Numbered from the stretch's first letter, positions 26,170 to 34,166 are shown. The stretch is 64,000 nucleotides of DNA from CAVYHJ01 sp963768165 [NCBI: uncultured bacterium] (GCA_963768165.1 CAVYHJ010000026.1:682001-746000), one strand, 5' to 3'. Made by a program: numbers and translations. Notes: generated by a model not told the origin, from the sequence alone.

Positions 26170-28007
26170 TTTACGAATTCCTTTCCAAGAGAATTCAAGG
26201 AATTGTCATTACTCTCTATTAAATCTACCTTCCGGGGTTCAACGACACAACATGCACTTAATTTATCCAACTGTTTCTTTATCTCGCGGTAGTCGCCTTT
26301 CTTTTTCATCCATTCCTGTTTTGTAGATTGAAATTGTGCTTCATTTTGACGTCTTTTCGCAAAGCCTTGGTCAATTAAATGGATTATGTTTTTTTCTAAA
26401 GAGTCCATTCTTTGAGAAAGCATCTCTGAAAACATCGTTGTGCTTTTCTGTAGTCGTTCCACCAAATCATGCCGAATTCTACCGCAATTTCGGTCCATCC
26501 ATTCGGATATTTTTTCTGAAATGTTATCCATAACCAAACGCCGACTGATATTTTGCGGTAGAAGGCTCCAGACCCTACGATAATCAACTTCCAATATGAC
26601 AGGATTGTCTTCCAACAGGTAGTAAAAACGACTTTCCATGGTCAAGATACTGGTGTGTTGAATTTCTTCAAAAGGAATGTCAAACAGCCCGGAGACCATT
26701 TTGCGAAATTGATTCACTTCTCCAACAACTTTCTGCGTCAGCCGGGAGGATTCATCGTGGAAAGCCTGTTCTGTTTCTTTCTCCAATTGTTTTCGGAAGG
26801 GTTCCAACCTGTTTTGGATAAGCGCAGGAAGTTTTGATTCCATTTCCTGGATTAATCTCTTGACTGATTTTGAACCGCTAACATTTTTATATTGTTTGAG
26901 GAACTCATCCACTAAAATGGGAGTCTCTTTTTCTTGAAAGCGGCTTATCTCTTTTCCGATATGTTGAATCTGCTGTTCTATCAACCCTTTCCAAAGCAAA
27001 AAGATATCTTCCTTCTCTTTGGAGTATTGCAACCGCATTATCTTCAACTGTTCCAGTTTTCTTTCCAACTCTTCCAAAGGTAATTCGACTGCACGTAAAG
27101 CCAAGTCTAAGGCAAATTCTTTATCCGTTATCCAATCTCTTACATCGTTAATAATGGATATTAGAAAGATTGAACTTTTTTCGGTGTTCGAAAATGTATT
27201 TAATTCTTGTTCAAATTCAGGGAACCGACTCTCTGCCAATTTTTTTCTATCGTTTTCCTGTTTACCTTCGAGTGCCATCCTGGAAGAAACTGGATAGATA
27301 TGAACCGCTGTATCCGGAAAAGCTTTCTCCAAAACAGTTTTAATGAAATGGGAGGAGTCCTCCAACTCTTTTGAAGATAGATAGTCTATTTTATTCAAAA
27401 TGAAAAAGATTTTAGGAGCATATTTCCTAATCTTTTGTAAAAATTTAAGTTCTTCTTCACTCACGGGTGAATCCCCGCTCAGGAGGAAAATTCCGGCATC
27501 TATTTTCGGTAAGAAAGAATTGGTGGTTTCTGTATTATGCTCAAAAATCGAACCTACGCCGGGCGTGTCTATCAAACAGATTCCCTGCTGTAAATAATCA
27601 GAACGATAAAATACTTCGGTATAGAGAACTCCTTTTTGATTTTTTGGATTCCCGGTTTCTGTTACATAATCAACCAAACGATCAGGAGGAAATTCGTGAA
27701 TCTCTCCTTTTTTGAAATATACCCTGATTCCGGGTAATTCTCCATAGCGCACAACGGTTATAATGGAAGTCAATGGAACTACAGAAACGGGCAATACGTT
27801 TGCACCCAGAAGGGCGTTCAGGAAAGTCGTTTTCCCACGTTTGAATTGGCCCAACACCGCCAGATAAAATTGATCGGTCTTTAGCTTAACTGCCAGTTCG
27901 TGAAGGAATTCAACGGGATGGAGATTCCCATTGTTATTTTCCAATTTCTGAAGATGTGTGAGGAGAATTGCTAGTTCATTTTGTACCGGGATGATTTCTT
28001 TTCGCAT
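26166..28007 (-). CDS. Bacterial dynamin-like GTPase
   Basis: 613 aa. The G1 loop GQFKRGKTT (about residues 54-62), switch I threonine in VVPLTSII, G3 DTPGVGS (about 147-153) and G4 NKIDYL are all present, in the order of bacterial dynamin-like proteins. The C-terminal half is helical with heptads (about 290-600), as in the dynamin stalk. There is no obvious membrane helix. Dynamin-like proteins in bacteria polymerise on membranes and are linked to membrane repair, division or vesicle formation. Expression lies under a fluoride riboswitch (28073-28128), with its ribosome-binding site GGAG next to the ATG. Confidence 0.85.
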   Translation of the reverse strand: MRKEIIPVQNELAILLTHLQKLENNNGNLHPVEFLHELAVKLKTDQFYLAVLGQFKRGKTTFLNALLGANVLPVSVVPLTSIITVVRYGELPGIRVYFKKGEIHEFPPDRLVDYVTETGNPKNQKGVLYTEVFYRSDYLQQGICLIDTPGVGSIFEHNTETTNSFLPKIDAGIFLLSGDSPVSEEELKFLQKIRKYAPKIFFILNKIDYLSSKELEDSSHFIKTVLEKAFPDTAVHIYPVSSRMALEGKQENDRKKLAESRFPEFEQELNTFSNTEKSSIFLISIINDVRDWITDKEFALDLALRAVELPLEELERKLEQLKIMRLQYSKEKEDIFLLWKGLIEQQIQHIGKEISRFQEKETPILVDEFLKQYKNVSGSKSVKRLIQEMESKLPALIQNRLEPFRKQLEKETEQAFHDESSRLTQKVVGEVNQFRKMVSGLFDIPFEEIQHTSILTMESRFYYLLEDNPVILEVDYRRVWSLLPQNISRRLVMDNISEKISEWMDRNCGRIRHDLVERLQKSTTMFSEMLSQRMDSLEKNIIHLIDQGFAKRRQNEAQFQSTKQEWMKKKGDYREIKKQLDKLSACCVVEPRKVDLIESNDNSLNSLGKEFVK

Positions 28008-28072
28008 AACTCCATTCCTGATATTTTAATTTCAGGCAGGTTAATGCAATTTCCCCCCACCTGAGTTTTCAA

Positions 28073-28128
28073 GCAGGAGTTATCAATCCCGATTACAAGG
28101 GATAGTTGTAAGGTGAACTCCATCACCT
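28073..28128 (-). ncRNA. Fluoride riboswitch (crcB motif), leftward, for the dynamin-like operon
   Basis: On the minus strand GGTGATGGAGTTCACC (28127-28112) forms the first hairpin, with the loop bases GGAGUU. A second stem pairs AUCCC with GGGAU, followed by UUGAUAACUCCUGC (ending 28073). The loop GGAGUU pairs perfectly with AACUCC, the 6-bp pseudoknot that defines the fluoride aptamer. It is about 65 nt upstream of the dynamin-like start codon. Its AUAACUCC can also pair with GGAGUUAU over the ribosome-binding site and start, suggesting translational control. Confidence 0.85.
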
Positions 28129-28149
28129 ATAAATAGTTTATCATATTCA

Positions 28150-28178
28150 TTGACAAAAGTCATGCACTTTGATAAAGT
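28150..28178 (+). promoter_or_regulatory. Promoter for the rightward fluoride operon
   Basis: A perfect -35 TTGACA (28150-28155) is 17 bp from a -10-like TAAAGT (28173-28178); TATAAT at 28179-28184 is an alternative with too long a spacer. The start would be near 28185, 17 nt before the riboswitch. On the minus strand TATGAT (28145-28140) could be the -10 for the leftward operon, but its -35 is weak. Confidence 0.55.
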
Positions 28179-28201
28179 TATAATTGATAAAACTAAAGCA
28201 G

Positions 28202-28262
28202 TGGGTGATGGAGTTCACCCTAACCATTCCAGGAAATTATAGATGGAATTGATGACTCCTAG
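28202..28262 (+). ncRNA. Fluoride riboswitch (crcB motif), rightward, for crcB
   Basis: GGGTGATGGAGTTCACCC (28203-28220) forms hairpin 1; AUUCC pairs with GGAAU as hairpin 2; then UUGAUGACUCCUAG closes the aptamer. Loop bases GGAGU pair with ACUCC as the pseudoknot. ACUCCUAGUUG also begins the terminator at 28255, so aptamer formation and termination are mutually exclusive. Downstream is crcB, the fluoride channel gene. Confidence 0.93.
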
Positions 28263-28290
28263 TTGGCTTGTTCAACTAGGAGTTTTTTAT
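28255..28290 (+). terminator. Riboswitch-controlled intrinsic terminator
   Basis: ACTCCTAGTTG (28255-28265) pairs with CAACTAGGAGT (28273-28283), followed by TTTTTTATTTT. The 5' arm overlaps the pseudoknot strand of the fluoride aptamer, so fluoride binding should block terminator formation. Confidence 0.92.
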
Positions 28291-28310
28291 TTTAGAAATG
28301 GAGATATCTA

Positions 28311-28685
28311 ATGATTGAGACACTCGTAATCTTTTTAGGAGGCGGTATCGGTTCTGTCTCCCGGTATTGGCTGGCACTTGGAATCTATCGTTTCATGGGT
28401 ACCAAATTCCCCTACGGGACAATGGTAGTAAACGTTCTCGGCTGTTTCCTCATTGGTCTTTGGATGACTATATTTGGAAACCGGTTTATGGTTAACCCTA
28501 ATCTCCGACTTTTTTTGATTATTGGAATTCTGGGCGGATTTACCACCTTTTCTTCTTTTAGTTATGAGACGATTTCCCTTTTCCAAGAAGGCAGTTATTT
28601 TAGCGGTACTGCCAATATCGTTTATAGCGTCTTAAACTGTTTAGGTGCAACCTGGGTAGGATATACTATTGGAAAACTATTATAA
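28311..28685 (+). CDS. crcB: CrcB/FluC fluoride channel
   Basis: 124 aa, four membrane helices, standard length. Conserved features include GGGIGSVSRYWL at the N-terminus, the asparagine in VNVLGCFLIG and GGFTTFSSFSYE, whose phenylalanines line the fluoride pore. It works as a dual-topology dimer that lets fluoride leave the cell. It is controlled by the fluoride riboswitch just upstream; GGAG at 28300-28303 is the ribosome-binding site. Confidence 0.96.
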   Translation: MIETLVIFLGGGIGSVSRYWLALGIYRFMGTKFPYGTMVVNVLGCFLIGLWMTIFGNRFMVNPNLRLFLIIGILGGFTTFSSFSYETISLFQEGSYFSGTANIVYSVLNCLGATWVGYTIGKLL

Positions 28686-28706
28686 ATTAGAAAGAGGATA
28701 CCCTAT

Positions 28707-29057
28707 ATGAAATTGGAAGGTGAAGGAAAATTATTACGGATTTTTATCGGTGAATCGGACCATCTTAAACACAAACCGCTCTATGAAGTAATTGTAATGA
28801 AGGCGCGGGAAATGGGATTGGCAGGTGCAACGGTTCTCCGGGGTGTCGAAAGTTACGGCGCCAATAGCCGGATTCATAAAGCCCATTTGGTCGAACTGTC
28901 AACTGATTTACCACTGCTCATTGAAATTGTGGATACAGAAGAAAATATCCAGTCATTTATTCCTGAAATGGACAAAATACTTGCTGAAACTAATTGCGGT
29001 GGTTTGGTTACTTTGGAAAAAGTTGAGATTATCCGCTATACCCATGAAAAGAAATGA
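28707..29057 (+). CDS. DUF190 protein
   Basis: 116 aa, complete DUF190 fold related to PII signal proteins: LLRIFIGESDHLKHKPLYE, GLAGATVLRGVESYG and a GLVTLEKVEIIRY C-terminal strand. The family is frequently adjacent to crcB and is thought to modulate the channel or bind a small ligand. It starts 21 nt after crcB with a good GAGG-type site. Confidence 0.93.
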   Translation: MKLEGEGKLLRIFIGESDHLKHKPLYEVIVMKAREMGLAGATVLRGVESYGANSRIHKAHLVELSTDLPLLIEIVDTEENIQSFIPEMDKILAETNCGGLVTLEKVEIIRYTHEKK

Positions 29058-29107
29058 AAGAGTGGACACTTTTCACAGATTTCTGCTTCTTATGGAGGAG
29101 TAGTTGA

Positions 29108-30283
29108 ATGCATATACTCGATAATAATATATGGTTTTTAGCCGCTACATGGATGGGATTGGCTTTAATTGCCAGTATTATTTCTATACGTATCGGAATT
29201 TCTGTTGCATTAGTAGAAATTTTTATAGGTATTTTTGCGGGAAACTATCTTCATCTCCATACGACAGACTGGATTAATTTCCTAGCGATCTTCGGCAGTG
29301 GTTTACTTACCTTTTTAGCAGGTGCAGAAATTGAGCCTGAATCCTTACGAGCCAATCTGAAAGCTAGTTTAACAATAGGTTTTATTGCTTTTCTCTTACC
29401 ATTTCTGGGAGTATGGGCATTGACATATTGGGTGTATCACTGGTCGTTAGCTTCTTCGGAAATCGCTGGGATTGCTTTGTCTACTACCTCTGTTGCTGTG
29501 GTTTATGCGGTCATGGTCGAACGTGGAATCGGAGATACTTCTCTCGGAAAATTGATATTGGCAGCTTGTTTTGTTAACGATTTCGGTACAGTTCTGGCAT
29601 TAGGTTTACTTTTTGCCAATTTCAATATTTGGCTTCTTGTGTTTGTGATTGTAATGTGCATATTATTATGGTATCTTCCATCATTAACTAGAAAAGTAAT
29701 TAGTGGATTTGGAGAACGGCGAGTTAGCGAACCGGAAGTCAAATTTATCTTTTTCATTTTATTTTTCCTGGGTGGATTAGCGACAACAGCGAAAAGTGAA
29801 GCTGTCCTACCCGCTTATTTGGTCGGTTTGGTAATTGCGGGAGTTTTTGTACGAGACAAAACTTTGGTTTTTCGCATGAGAAGTATCGCCTTCACTATGC
29901 TAACCCCTTTCTATTTCATCAAAGCCGGGCTTTTTGTTTCCATACCCGCTGTCGTCACGAGTGGTGCTATCATTATTATCCTATTAGGAATGAAAATGTT
30001 AACTAAATTTATTGGCGTTTACCCAACCTCTCGTGCTTTTAAAATGTCTAATCGCGATACTAAATATACCACTATGTTAATGTCCACTGGTCTTACCTTT
30101 GGGACAATTTCGGCTCTATTTGGTTTGACCAATAAACTCATTGACCAAACCCAATATACGATTCTGGTCACGGTGGTTATTTTGAGTGCCATAGTTCCTA
30201 CGATAATTGCTCAGAAATTCTTTGAACCGGAATTGCCGGATTCTAAAAATATAACCCAAGTAACATCAAAAGAGGAGGAGTAA
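29108..30283 (+). CDS. Cation/proton antiporter (CPA2-like)
   Basis: 391 aa with about 12 membrane helices. FGSGLLTFLAGAEIEPESL, ALSTTSVAVVYAVM and the paired acidic/asparagine motif FVNDFGT are typical of the monovalent cation:proton antiporter 2 family. Na+/H+ antiporters are known members of fluoride-riboswitch regulons, where they probably counter acidification or ion imbalance caused by HF entry. GGAGG precedes the ATG. Confidence 0.88.
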   Translation: MHILDNNIWFLAATWMGLALIASIISIRIGISVALVEIFIGIFAGNYLHLHTTDWINFLAIFGSGLLTFLAGAEIEPESLRANLKASLTIGFIAFLLPFLGVWALTYWVYHWSLASSEIAGIALSTTSVAVVYAVMVERGIGDTSLGKLILAACFVNDFGTVLALGLLFANFNIWLLVFVIVMCILLWYLPSLTRKVISGFGERRVSEPEVKFIFFILFFLGGLATTAKSEAVLPAYLVGLVIAGVFVRDKTLVFRMRSIAFTMLTPFYFIKAGLFVSIPAVVTSGAIIIILLGMKMLTKFIGVYPTSRAFKMSNRDTKYTTMLMSTGLTFGTISALFGLTNKLIDQTQYTILVTVVILSAIVPTIIAQKFFEPELPDSKNITQVTSKEEE

Positions 30284-30285
30284 TC

Positions 30286-30708
30286 ATGTATTCAAAGATT
30301 CTTGTTGGTTTTGATGGTTCAGAAGGGTCTCGACTTGCCCTTGTCACCGGTGCGAAGTTGGCAACCCAATATAAAGCAGAAATCCATGCACTCTGGGTGA
30401 GAGGGAGCCTTCCTCATTACCCGGGAACTATAGATGAAATCGAAGAGGAAAAATTTGCCGCCAATGGCTATGCCAAAAACCTTGAAACCCAGACGAATGA
30501 AATCGGCAAGCAGGAAAACATCCCGATTCAATTTGTGGTTAAAAGCGGTAACCCGTCCCTAACCCTTGTCAAGTATGCGCAGGAAAATAAAATAGATTTG
30601 ATCATTCTTGGCCATGTTGGTCATTCGGGTTTATGGGGTTCCTTGCTGGGACACACTGCCGATAAAGTTAGTGACCATGCACCTTGTAGTGTTCTAATAG
30701 TGCGATAA
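30286..30708 (+). CDS. Universal stress protein (UspA family)
   Basis: 140 aa. The ATP-binding C-terminal motif GHVGHSGLWGSLLGHTADKVSDH (about 107-129; G-x2-G-x9-G-S/T type) and the N-terminal KILVGFDGSEGS are present. It starts 2 nt after the antiporter gene, so it belongs to the fluoride operon, and is probably ATP-binding. Confidence 0.92.
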   Translation: MYSKILVGFDGSEGSRLALVTGAKLATQYKAEIHALWVRGSLPHYPGTIDEIEEEKFAANGYAKNLETQTNEIGKQENIPIQFVVKSGNPSLTLVKYAQENKIDLIILGHVGHSGLWGSLLGHTADKVSDHAPCSVLIVR

Positions 30709-30743
30709 ATAGGTTGCGCTATTTATTCAAAAAAAGGTACCGT

Positions 30744-30842
30744 GATTTTGAATTGGATAAAGTATTTACTGATACCAATTACGGGGTGCTCGTTACCCTC
30801 AAACGTATCGAAGTTATACGTTATAGCCACGAAAAACGCTAA
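30744..30842 (+). pseudogene. 3' remnant of a second DUF190 gene
   Basis: Translating from 30744 gives FELDKVFTDTNYGVLVTLKR then IEVIRYSHEKR and a stop, aligning with the C-terminal third of the DUF190 protein at 28707 (EMDKILAETNCGGLVTLEK and RYTHEKK). No start codon or N-terminal part precedes it; it follows the stress-protein gene by 36 bp. It is a decayed duplicate. Confidence 0.85.
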
Positions 30843-30846
30843 CGAG

Positions 30847-31047
30847 TTAAGGGAGATAAAATTCAACCTTGCGGCAGGTATCGCAAACATATAACCGCAG
30901 AAGGCTTTTGTCTGCCAGAGTAACGCTGGCCATCAGTCCCTTTTCCATCCCGTCTATCAATTTTTTCTCGCCCATAAACCGCATCGGTTTATTACATCTC
31001 GTGCAGGTCGGCGGATTTTTCATCAAACCCGGATTACTTTCTTCCAT
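30847..31047 (-). CDS. Small zinc-ribbon protein
   Basis: 66 aa from the ATG at 31045-31047, chosen because AAGGAA lies just upstream (an in-frame start at 31116 lacks a site). A CTRC pair and a CDTC pair about 40 residues apart make a zinc ribbon. The rest resembles small nucleic-acid- or protein-binding ribbons of unknown role (FYLP C-terminus). Confidence 0.7.
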   Translation of the reverse strand: MEESNPGLMKNPPTCTRCNKPMRFMGEKKLIDGMEKGLMASVTLADKSLLRLYVCDTCRKVEFYLP

Positions 31048-31131
31048 AGTGTTCCTTTCTGTGGGGAAATCCGAATCTTGGGGGTCCCCGATAAGATAGT
31101 ATTCTGGCATAAGCAAATAAAAGTTTAAAGT

Positions 31132-31683
31132 TTAGGGTTTCAGTTTCAAAGCTTCATTGTGAAAAATATTTACGGTAACTTGATCAATAATACAAAAGCG
31201 AATTTCGTTGAGAGACGTAACAGGATATTTTTGATAAAAGTCCTTTGCTCCTCTCAATAGGATTTGGGCGCAGCCTTCTTTGGGGAATCCGAAAATACCG
31301 GAACTGATGGCAGGAAAGGAAATGCTTTTTAATTTCTTCTCATCCGCTAATTTTAGACTATTGGAAATCGCGTTGTACAATTTATTTTCTTCATCTCCTT
31401 CACCCCACATAGGTCCGACCGCGTGAATGACATATTTGGCAGGCAATTTTCCTGCGCCGGTTATAACACAGTGACCTACTGCAACAGGCGCGACTCGATA
31501 ACTTTCCTCCTGAATTTCGTACCCGCCCTTGCGGACAATTGCACCCGCCACTCCCCCGCCATGTGCTAATTGAGAATTCGCCGCATTCACAATCGCATCC
31601 ACTTTCTCATCGGTAATGTCTCCTTGTAAAAGCCGAATCCATTTCCTTGAAACAGGACTATATTCCCAAATGAGTTTTGCCAT
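31132..31683 (-). CDS. Macro-domain protein
   Basis: 183 aa. GDITDEKVDAIVNAANSQL, the glycine-rich GGGVAGAIVRKGG and the SFPAISSGIFGFP loop are the macro-domain ADP-ribose-binding elements. Close relatives are O-acetyl-ADP-ribose or ADP-ribosyl-glutamate/aspartate deacylases. It is convergent with nothing obvious and has no partner that would show its substrate. Confidence 0.93.
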   Translation of the reverse strand: MAKLIWEYSPVSRKWIRLLQGDITDEKVDAIVNAANSQLAHGGGVAGAIVRKGGYEIQEESYRVAPVAVGHCVITGAGKLPAKYVIHAVGPMWGEGDEENKLYNAISNSLKLADEKKLKSISFPAISSGIFGFPKEGCAQILLRGAKDFYQKYPVTSLNEIRFCIIDQVTVNIFHNEALKLKP

Positions 31684-31823
31684 ATTCTATTAGGAATATA
31701 TCACGAATAAGTCCTCTTCACAATAAATAGCTTGTAATCACCTTTTGTGTTGACGGAGAAATTAAATGGGAATAGAATAAGCAGGCAAAGAAAAATAATT
31801 CATTTTAAGAAAAGGAGTTTCAC

Positions 31824-32471
31824 ATGGTTCGTGTAATGATATCGTTCGTAATTGTAGTTTGTTTGGTAAGTGTGGGATACACCCTTGATCTCAATGGGGA
31901 ATGGGAAGGGAATTATTTAAGTTTAAAGGGAGATACAACGGAGGTTTTATTTTCGTTAATCCAAGATAGTAGTAACTTGACCGGGAGTTTTCAATTATCA
32001 ACAACAAAGTATTCCATTTTAAAGGGTACAATAAAAGATAAGATGATATCCTTCAGTGTAATGATGGATAAAACACTCAAATCCAACCAAGGGATATATT
32101 CCGATGGCACCATATCATTAAAGCTGAATGGGGGTAAAACTGAGGTTTCTTTAACTCGAAAACCGACAGAAAATATAAATGGCCAATGGTTATATAAATT
32201 TAAAGGGATGAATGATGAAGAAGTGGAAATCACCTTTATTCTTAAAGTGGATGGGGATAAATTAACCGGGAGTTCTAAATCCCAATTTGGTGATATGACA
32301 TTATCCAATGGAAAGGTGTATGGGAATAAGTTTTCGTTTGACGTAGCCAATGACCAGTTTACTATTCATCATGACTGCACCATTTCAGGGGATACAATTA
32401 AGATGAAAGTGAGTGGGTTTGGGGATGGGGGAGAGAGTCGGGAAAATATTGTAACCCGGATAAAACAGTAA
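31824..32471 (+). CDS. Secreted two-repeat beta-barrel protein
   Basis: 215 aa. A signal peptide (about 1-20) precedes two related units of about 95 residues: LNGEWEGNYLSL...LTGSFQLST and NGQWLYKFKG...LTGSSKSQFG, each beginning with an NG-W strand and containing LTGS. It looks like a duplicated lipocalin-like beta-barrel found in some secreted proteins of polysaccharide-degrading bacteria. No catalytic motif is seen. A strong AAGGAG lies before the ATG. Confidence 0.7.
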   Translation: MVRVMISFVIVVCLVSVGYTLDLNGEWEGNYLSLKGDTTEVLFSLIQDSSNLTGSFQLSTTKYSILKGTIKDKMISFSVMMDKTLKSNQGIYSDGTISLKLNGGKTEVSLTRKPTENINGQWLYKFKGMNDEEVEITFILKVDGDKLTGSSKSQFGDMTLSNGKVYGNKFSFDVANDQFTIHHDCTISGDTIKMKVSGFGDGGESRENIVTRIKQ

Positions 32472-32520
32472 ACGTGATCTTGAGTTCAGAAGATATTATA
32501 CTGGTACTATTAATAAAGCA

Positions 32521-32562
32521 AGAACATACCCCCAAAAAAATCTATGGGGCATGTTCTATTTT
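32521..32562. terminator. Bidirectional hairpin between the secreted protein and the Nudix gene
   Basis: AGAACATACCCC (32521-32532) pairs with GGGGCATGTTCT (32546-32557) with one mismatch. The right arm overlaps the stop of the leftward Nudix gene, and A/T-rich tracts follow both sides. Confidence 0.7.
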
Positions 32563-33062
32563 ATCGCTGTCAATTTCCAATCTTCCAAGCATTTTCTGGT
32601 ATGAGGGAAGGCGAGATTGAGTGGAAGGGTGTCGGGAAGGAACCAAGCCATTTCCATGACTTCGGGAGCCAATTGGGGTGATCCGCCTATCACGCTGGCA
32701 AGATAGAATATAGCGAGCACAGTCCAAGATTCATTGGATTCCTTTTCAAGATATAATCCAAACAATTTTTCGAGTTTAATGGTCAATCCGGTTTCTTCTT
32801 TAACCTCCCGCAGGGCACATTCTTCGGGTGATTCGTAAGTGTCCATGTACCCGCCGGGAAAATTCCAGTACCCTTTTCGGGGTTCCTCTCCGCGTTTTAA
32901 TAAGAGGATTTTTCCGTCTTGAATGACGAGGGCTCCAGCACCGGGTCGGGGGTTATTATAATAGATGAAATTGCATTGCGGACAGATAAGCCGCTCAGGC
33001 TCATGAGGTTTTTCCCAGCCTTTGACCAGTTCAGTTTTGCATTGAGGACAATATTTAAACAT
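32556..33062 (-). CDS. Nudix hydrolase with N-terminal zinc ribbon
   Basis: 168 aa. A CPQC...CPQC ribbon (about residues 5-33) precedes a Nudix domain with the box GGYMDTYESPEECALREVKE (GX5EX7REUXEEXGU, about 75-97). The ribbon-plus-Nudix arrangement resembles NudC-like NAD(H)-decapping enzymes but lacks their SQPWPFPxS motif, so the substrate is open. Confidence 0.88.
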   Translation of the reverse strand: MFKYCPQCKTELVKGWEKPHEPERLICPQCNFIYYNNPRPGAGALVIQDGKILLLKRGEEPRKGYWNFPGGYMDTYESPEECALREVKEETGLTIKLEKLFGLYLEKESNESWTVLAIFYLASVIGGSPQLAPEVMEMAWFLPDTLPLNLAFPHTRKCLEDWKLTAIK

Positions 33063-33091
33063 AAGTAATTATTGTACACTGAAAATGACCT

Positions 33092-33106
33092 CTACCCAAT
33101 GGGTAG
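33092..33106. repeat. Short palindrome upstream of trpC
   Basis: CTACCC-AAT-GGGTAG at 33092-33106 is a perfect 6-bp dyad about 40 bp before the trpC ATG. It could be an operator, but no Trp repressor is seen in the window. Confidence 0.35.
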
Positions 33107-33145
33107 TTGGTATTCGTGTACTAAAATATGTTAATCTGACTGATT

Positions 33146-33934
33146 ATGATATTGGATGAAATAATCGAGTATAAGAAGAAGGAAGTGGTAGATGCCAAAG
33201 GGAAGATTCCGTTTGCCCAACTGATGAAGGAATTGGATAAAAAGGATATAATGCGACGGGACTTCCAAAAGGTGCTCAAACGGGAAAAAGGAAAATCCAT
33301 TCGCTTAATTGCAGAAGTCAAAAAGGCATCTCCCAGCCAGGGAGTGATACGGGAAGATTTTGATCCCGTTCAAATCGCTTCTATTTACGCCAAAGAGGGA
33401 GCCAATGCAATATCGGTCTTGACGGATGAAAAATTCTTTCAGGGAAAGTTATCGTATCTCAGAGAAATTAGAGAAAAGGTAGAATTGCCGTTATTGCGCA
33501 AGGATTTCACGATTGATGAATACCAGATTTGGGAAGCCGCCCATGCCGGTGCAGACGCAATTTTATTGATTGTAGCGGCGTTGGAGCAAAAAATTTTGCA
33601 AAAGTTGTATAACATAGCGACCCGTGAACTCGGTCTATCTGCCTTGGTCGAGGTTCATACGGAAGATGAGACCAAGCGGGCATTGGATATTGGCGCGACC
33701 CTAATTGGAATCAATAACCGGGATTTGAAAACCTTTCAGATCAGCCTGGAAGTCACCAAGCAAATCCAACCCTTGATTCCCAAAAGTCATACCTTGGTCA
33801 GTGAGAGTGGCATTAAAACCAAGGATGATATAGCCTATCTGTCCGAATTGGGGATAGACGCCCTCCTTATCGGGGAGACTTTCATGCGTTCGTCGGATAT
33901 TGGCGCTAAGATTCGGGAACTTTTACCAAAGTAA
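33146..33934 (+). CDS. trpC: Indole-3-glycerol-phosphate synthase
   Basis: 262 aa, standard length. AEVKKASPSQGVI with the catalytic lysine, LRKDFTIDEYQI, GINNRDLKTF and SESGIKTKDDI are all present. It closes the indole ring in tryptophan synthesis. It is monofunctional; trpF is separate. The ATG has no strong ribosome-binding site. Confidence 0.97.
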   Translation: MILDEIIEYKKKEVVDAKGKIPFAQLMKELDKKDIMRRDFQKVLKREKGKSIRLIAEVKKASPSQGVIREDFDPVQIASIYAKEGANAISVLTDEKFFQGKLSYLREIREKVELPLLRKDFTIDEYQIWEAAHAGADAILLIVAALEQKILQKLYNIATRELGLSALVEVHTEDETKRALDIGATLIGINNRDLKTFQISLEVTKQIQPLIPKSHTLVSESGIKTKDDIAYLSELGIDALLIGETFMRSSDIGAKIRELLPK

Positions 33935-33973
33935 AGCAGACTGATATTTTTAACCAATTTGTAACGTACAGGG

Positions 33974-34000
33974 ACTGGAGGTGCTTTTTTCACCTCCAGT
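33974..34000 (+). other. Perfect hairpin with T-loop downstream of trpC
   Basis: ACTGGAGGTG (33974-33983) and CACCTCCAGT (33991-34000) form a perfect 10-bp stem around a CTTTTTT loop. There is no T-run after it, so it is not a normal terminator on the plus strand. Confidence 0.6.
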
Positions 34001-34166
34001 CCTACTCCAGTGTTCCTCTACTGTTCCTCCGCTTCTTTTCCAAGATACATTTAAATGGAGTATTAATATATAGAATATTGAAATAATTAATGTTATAATA
34101 ATTGTATTGAGAAGGTTACTGGTAGAATTTGACAAAAGGGAGGGTATAGAGATAACGTATAAGGGT

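Noticed and set aside
28112-28219. 16-bp inverted repeat read as two repressor operators
   Set aside because: Both copies sit in complete fluoride aptamers with second stem and pseudoknot; the repeat is explained by the two riboswitches.
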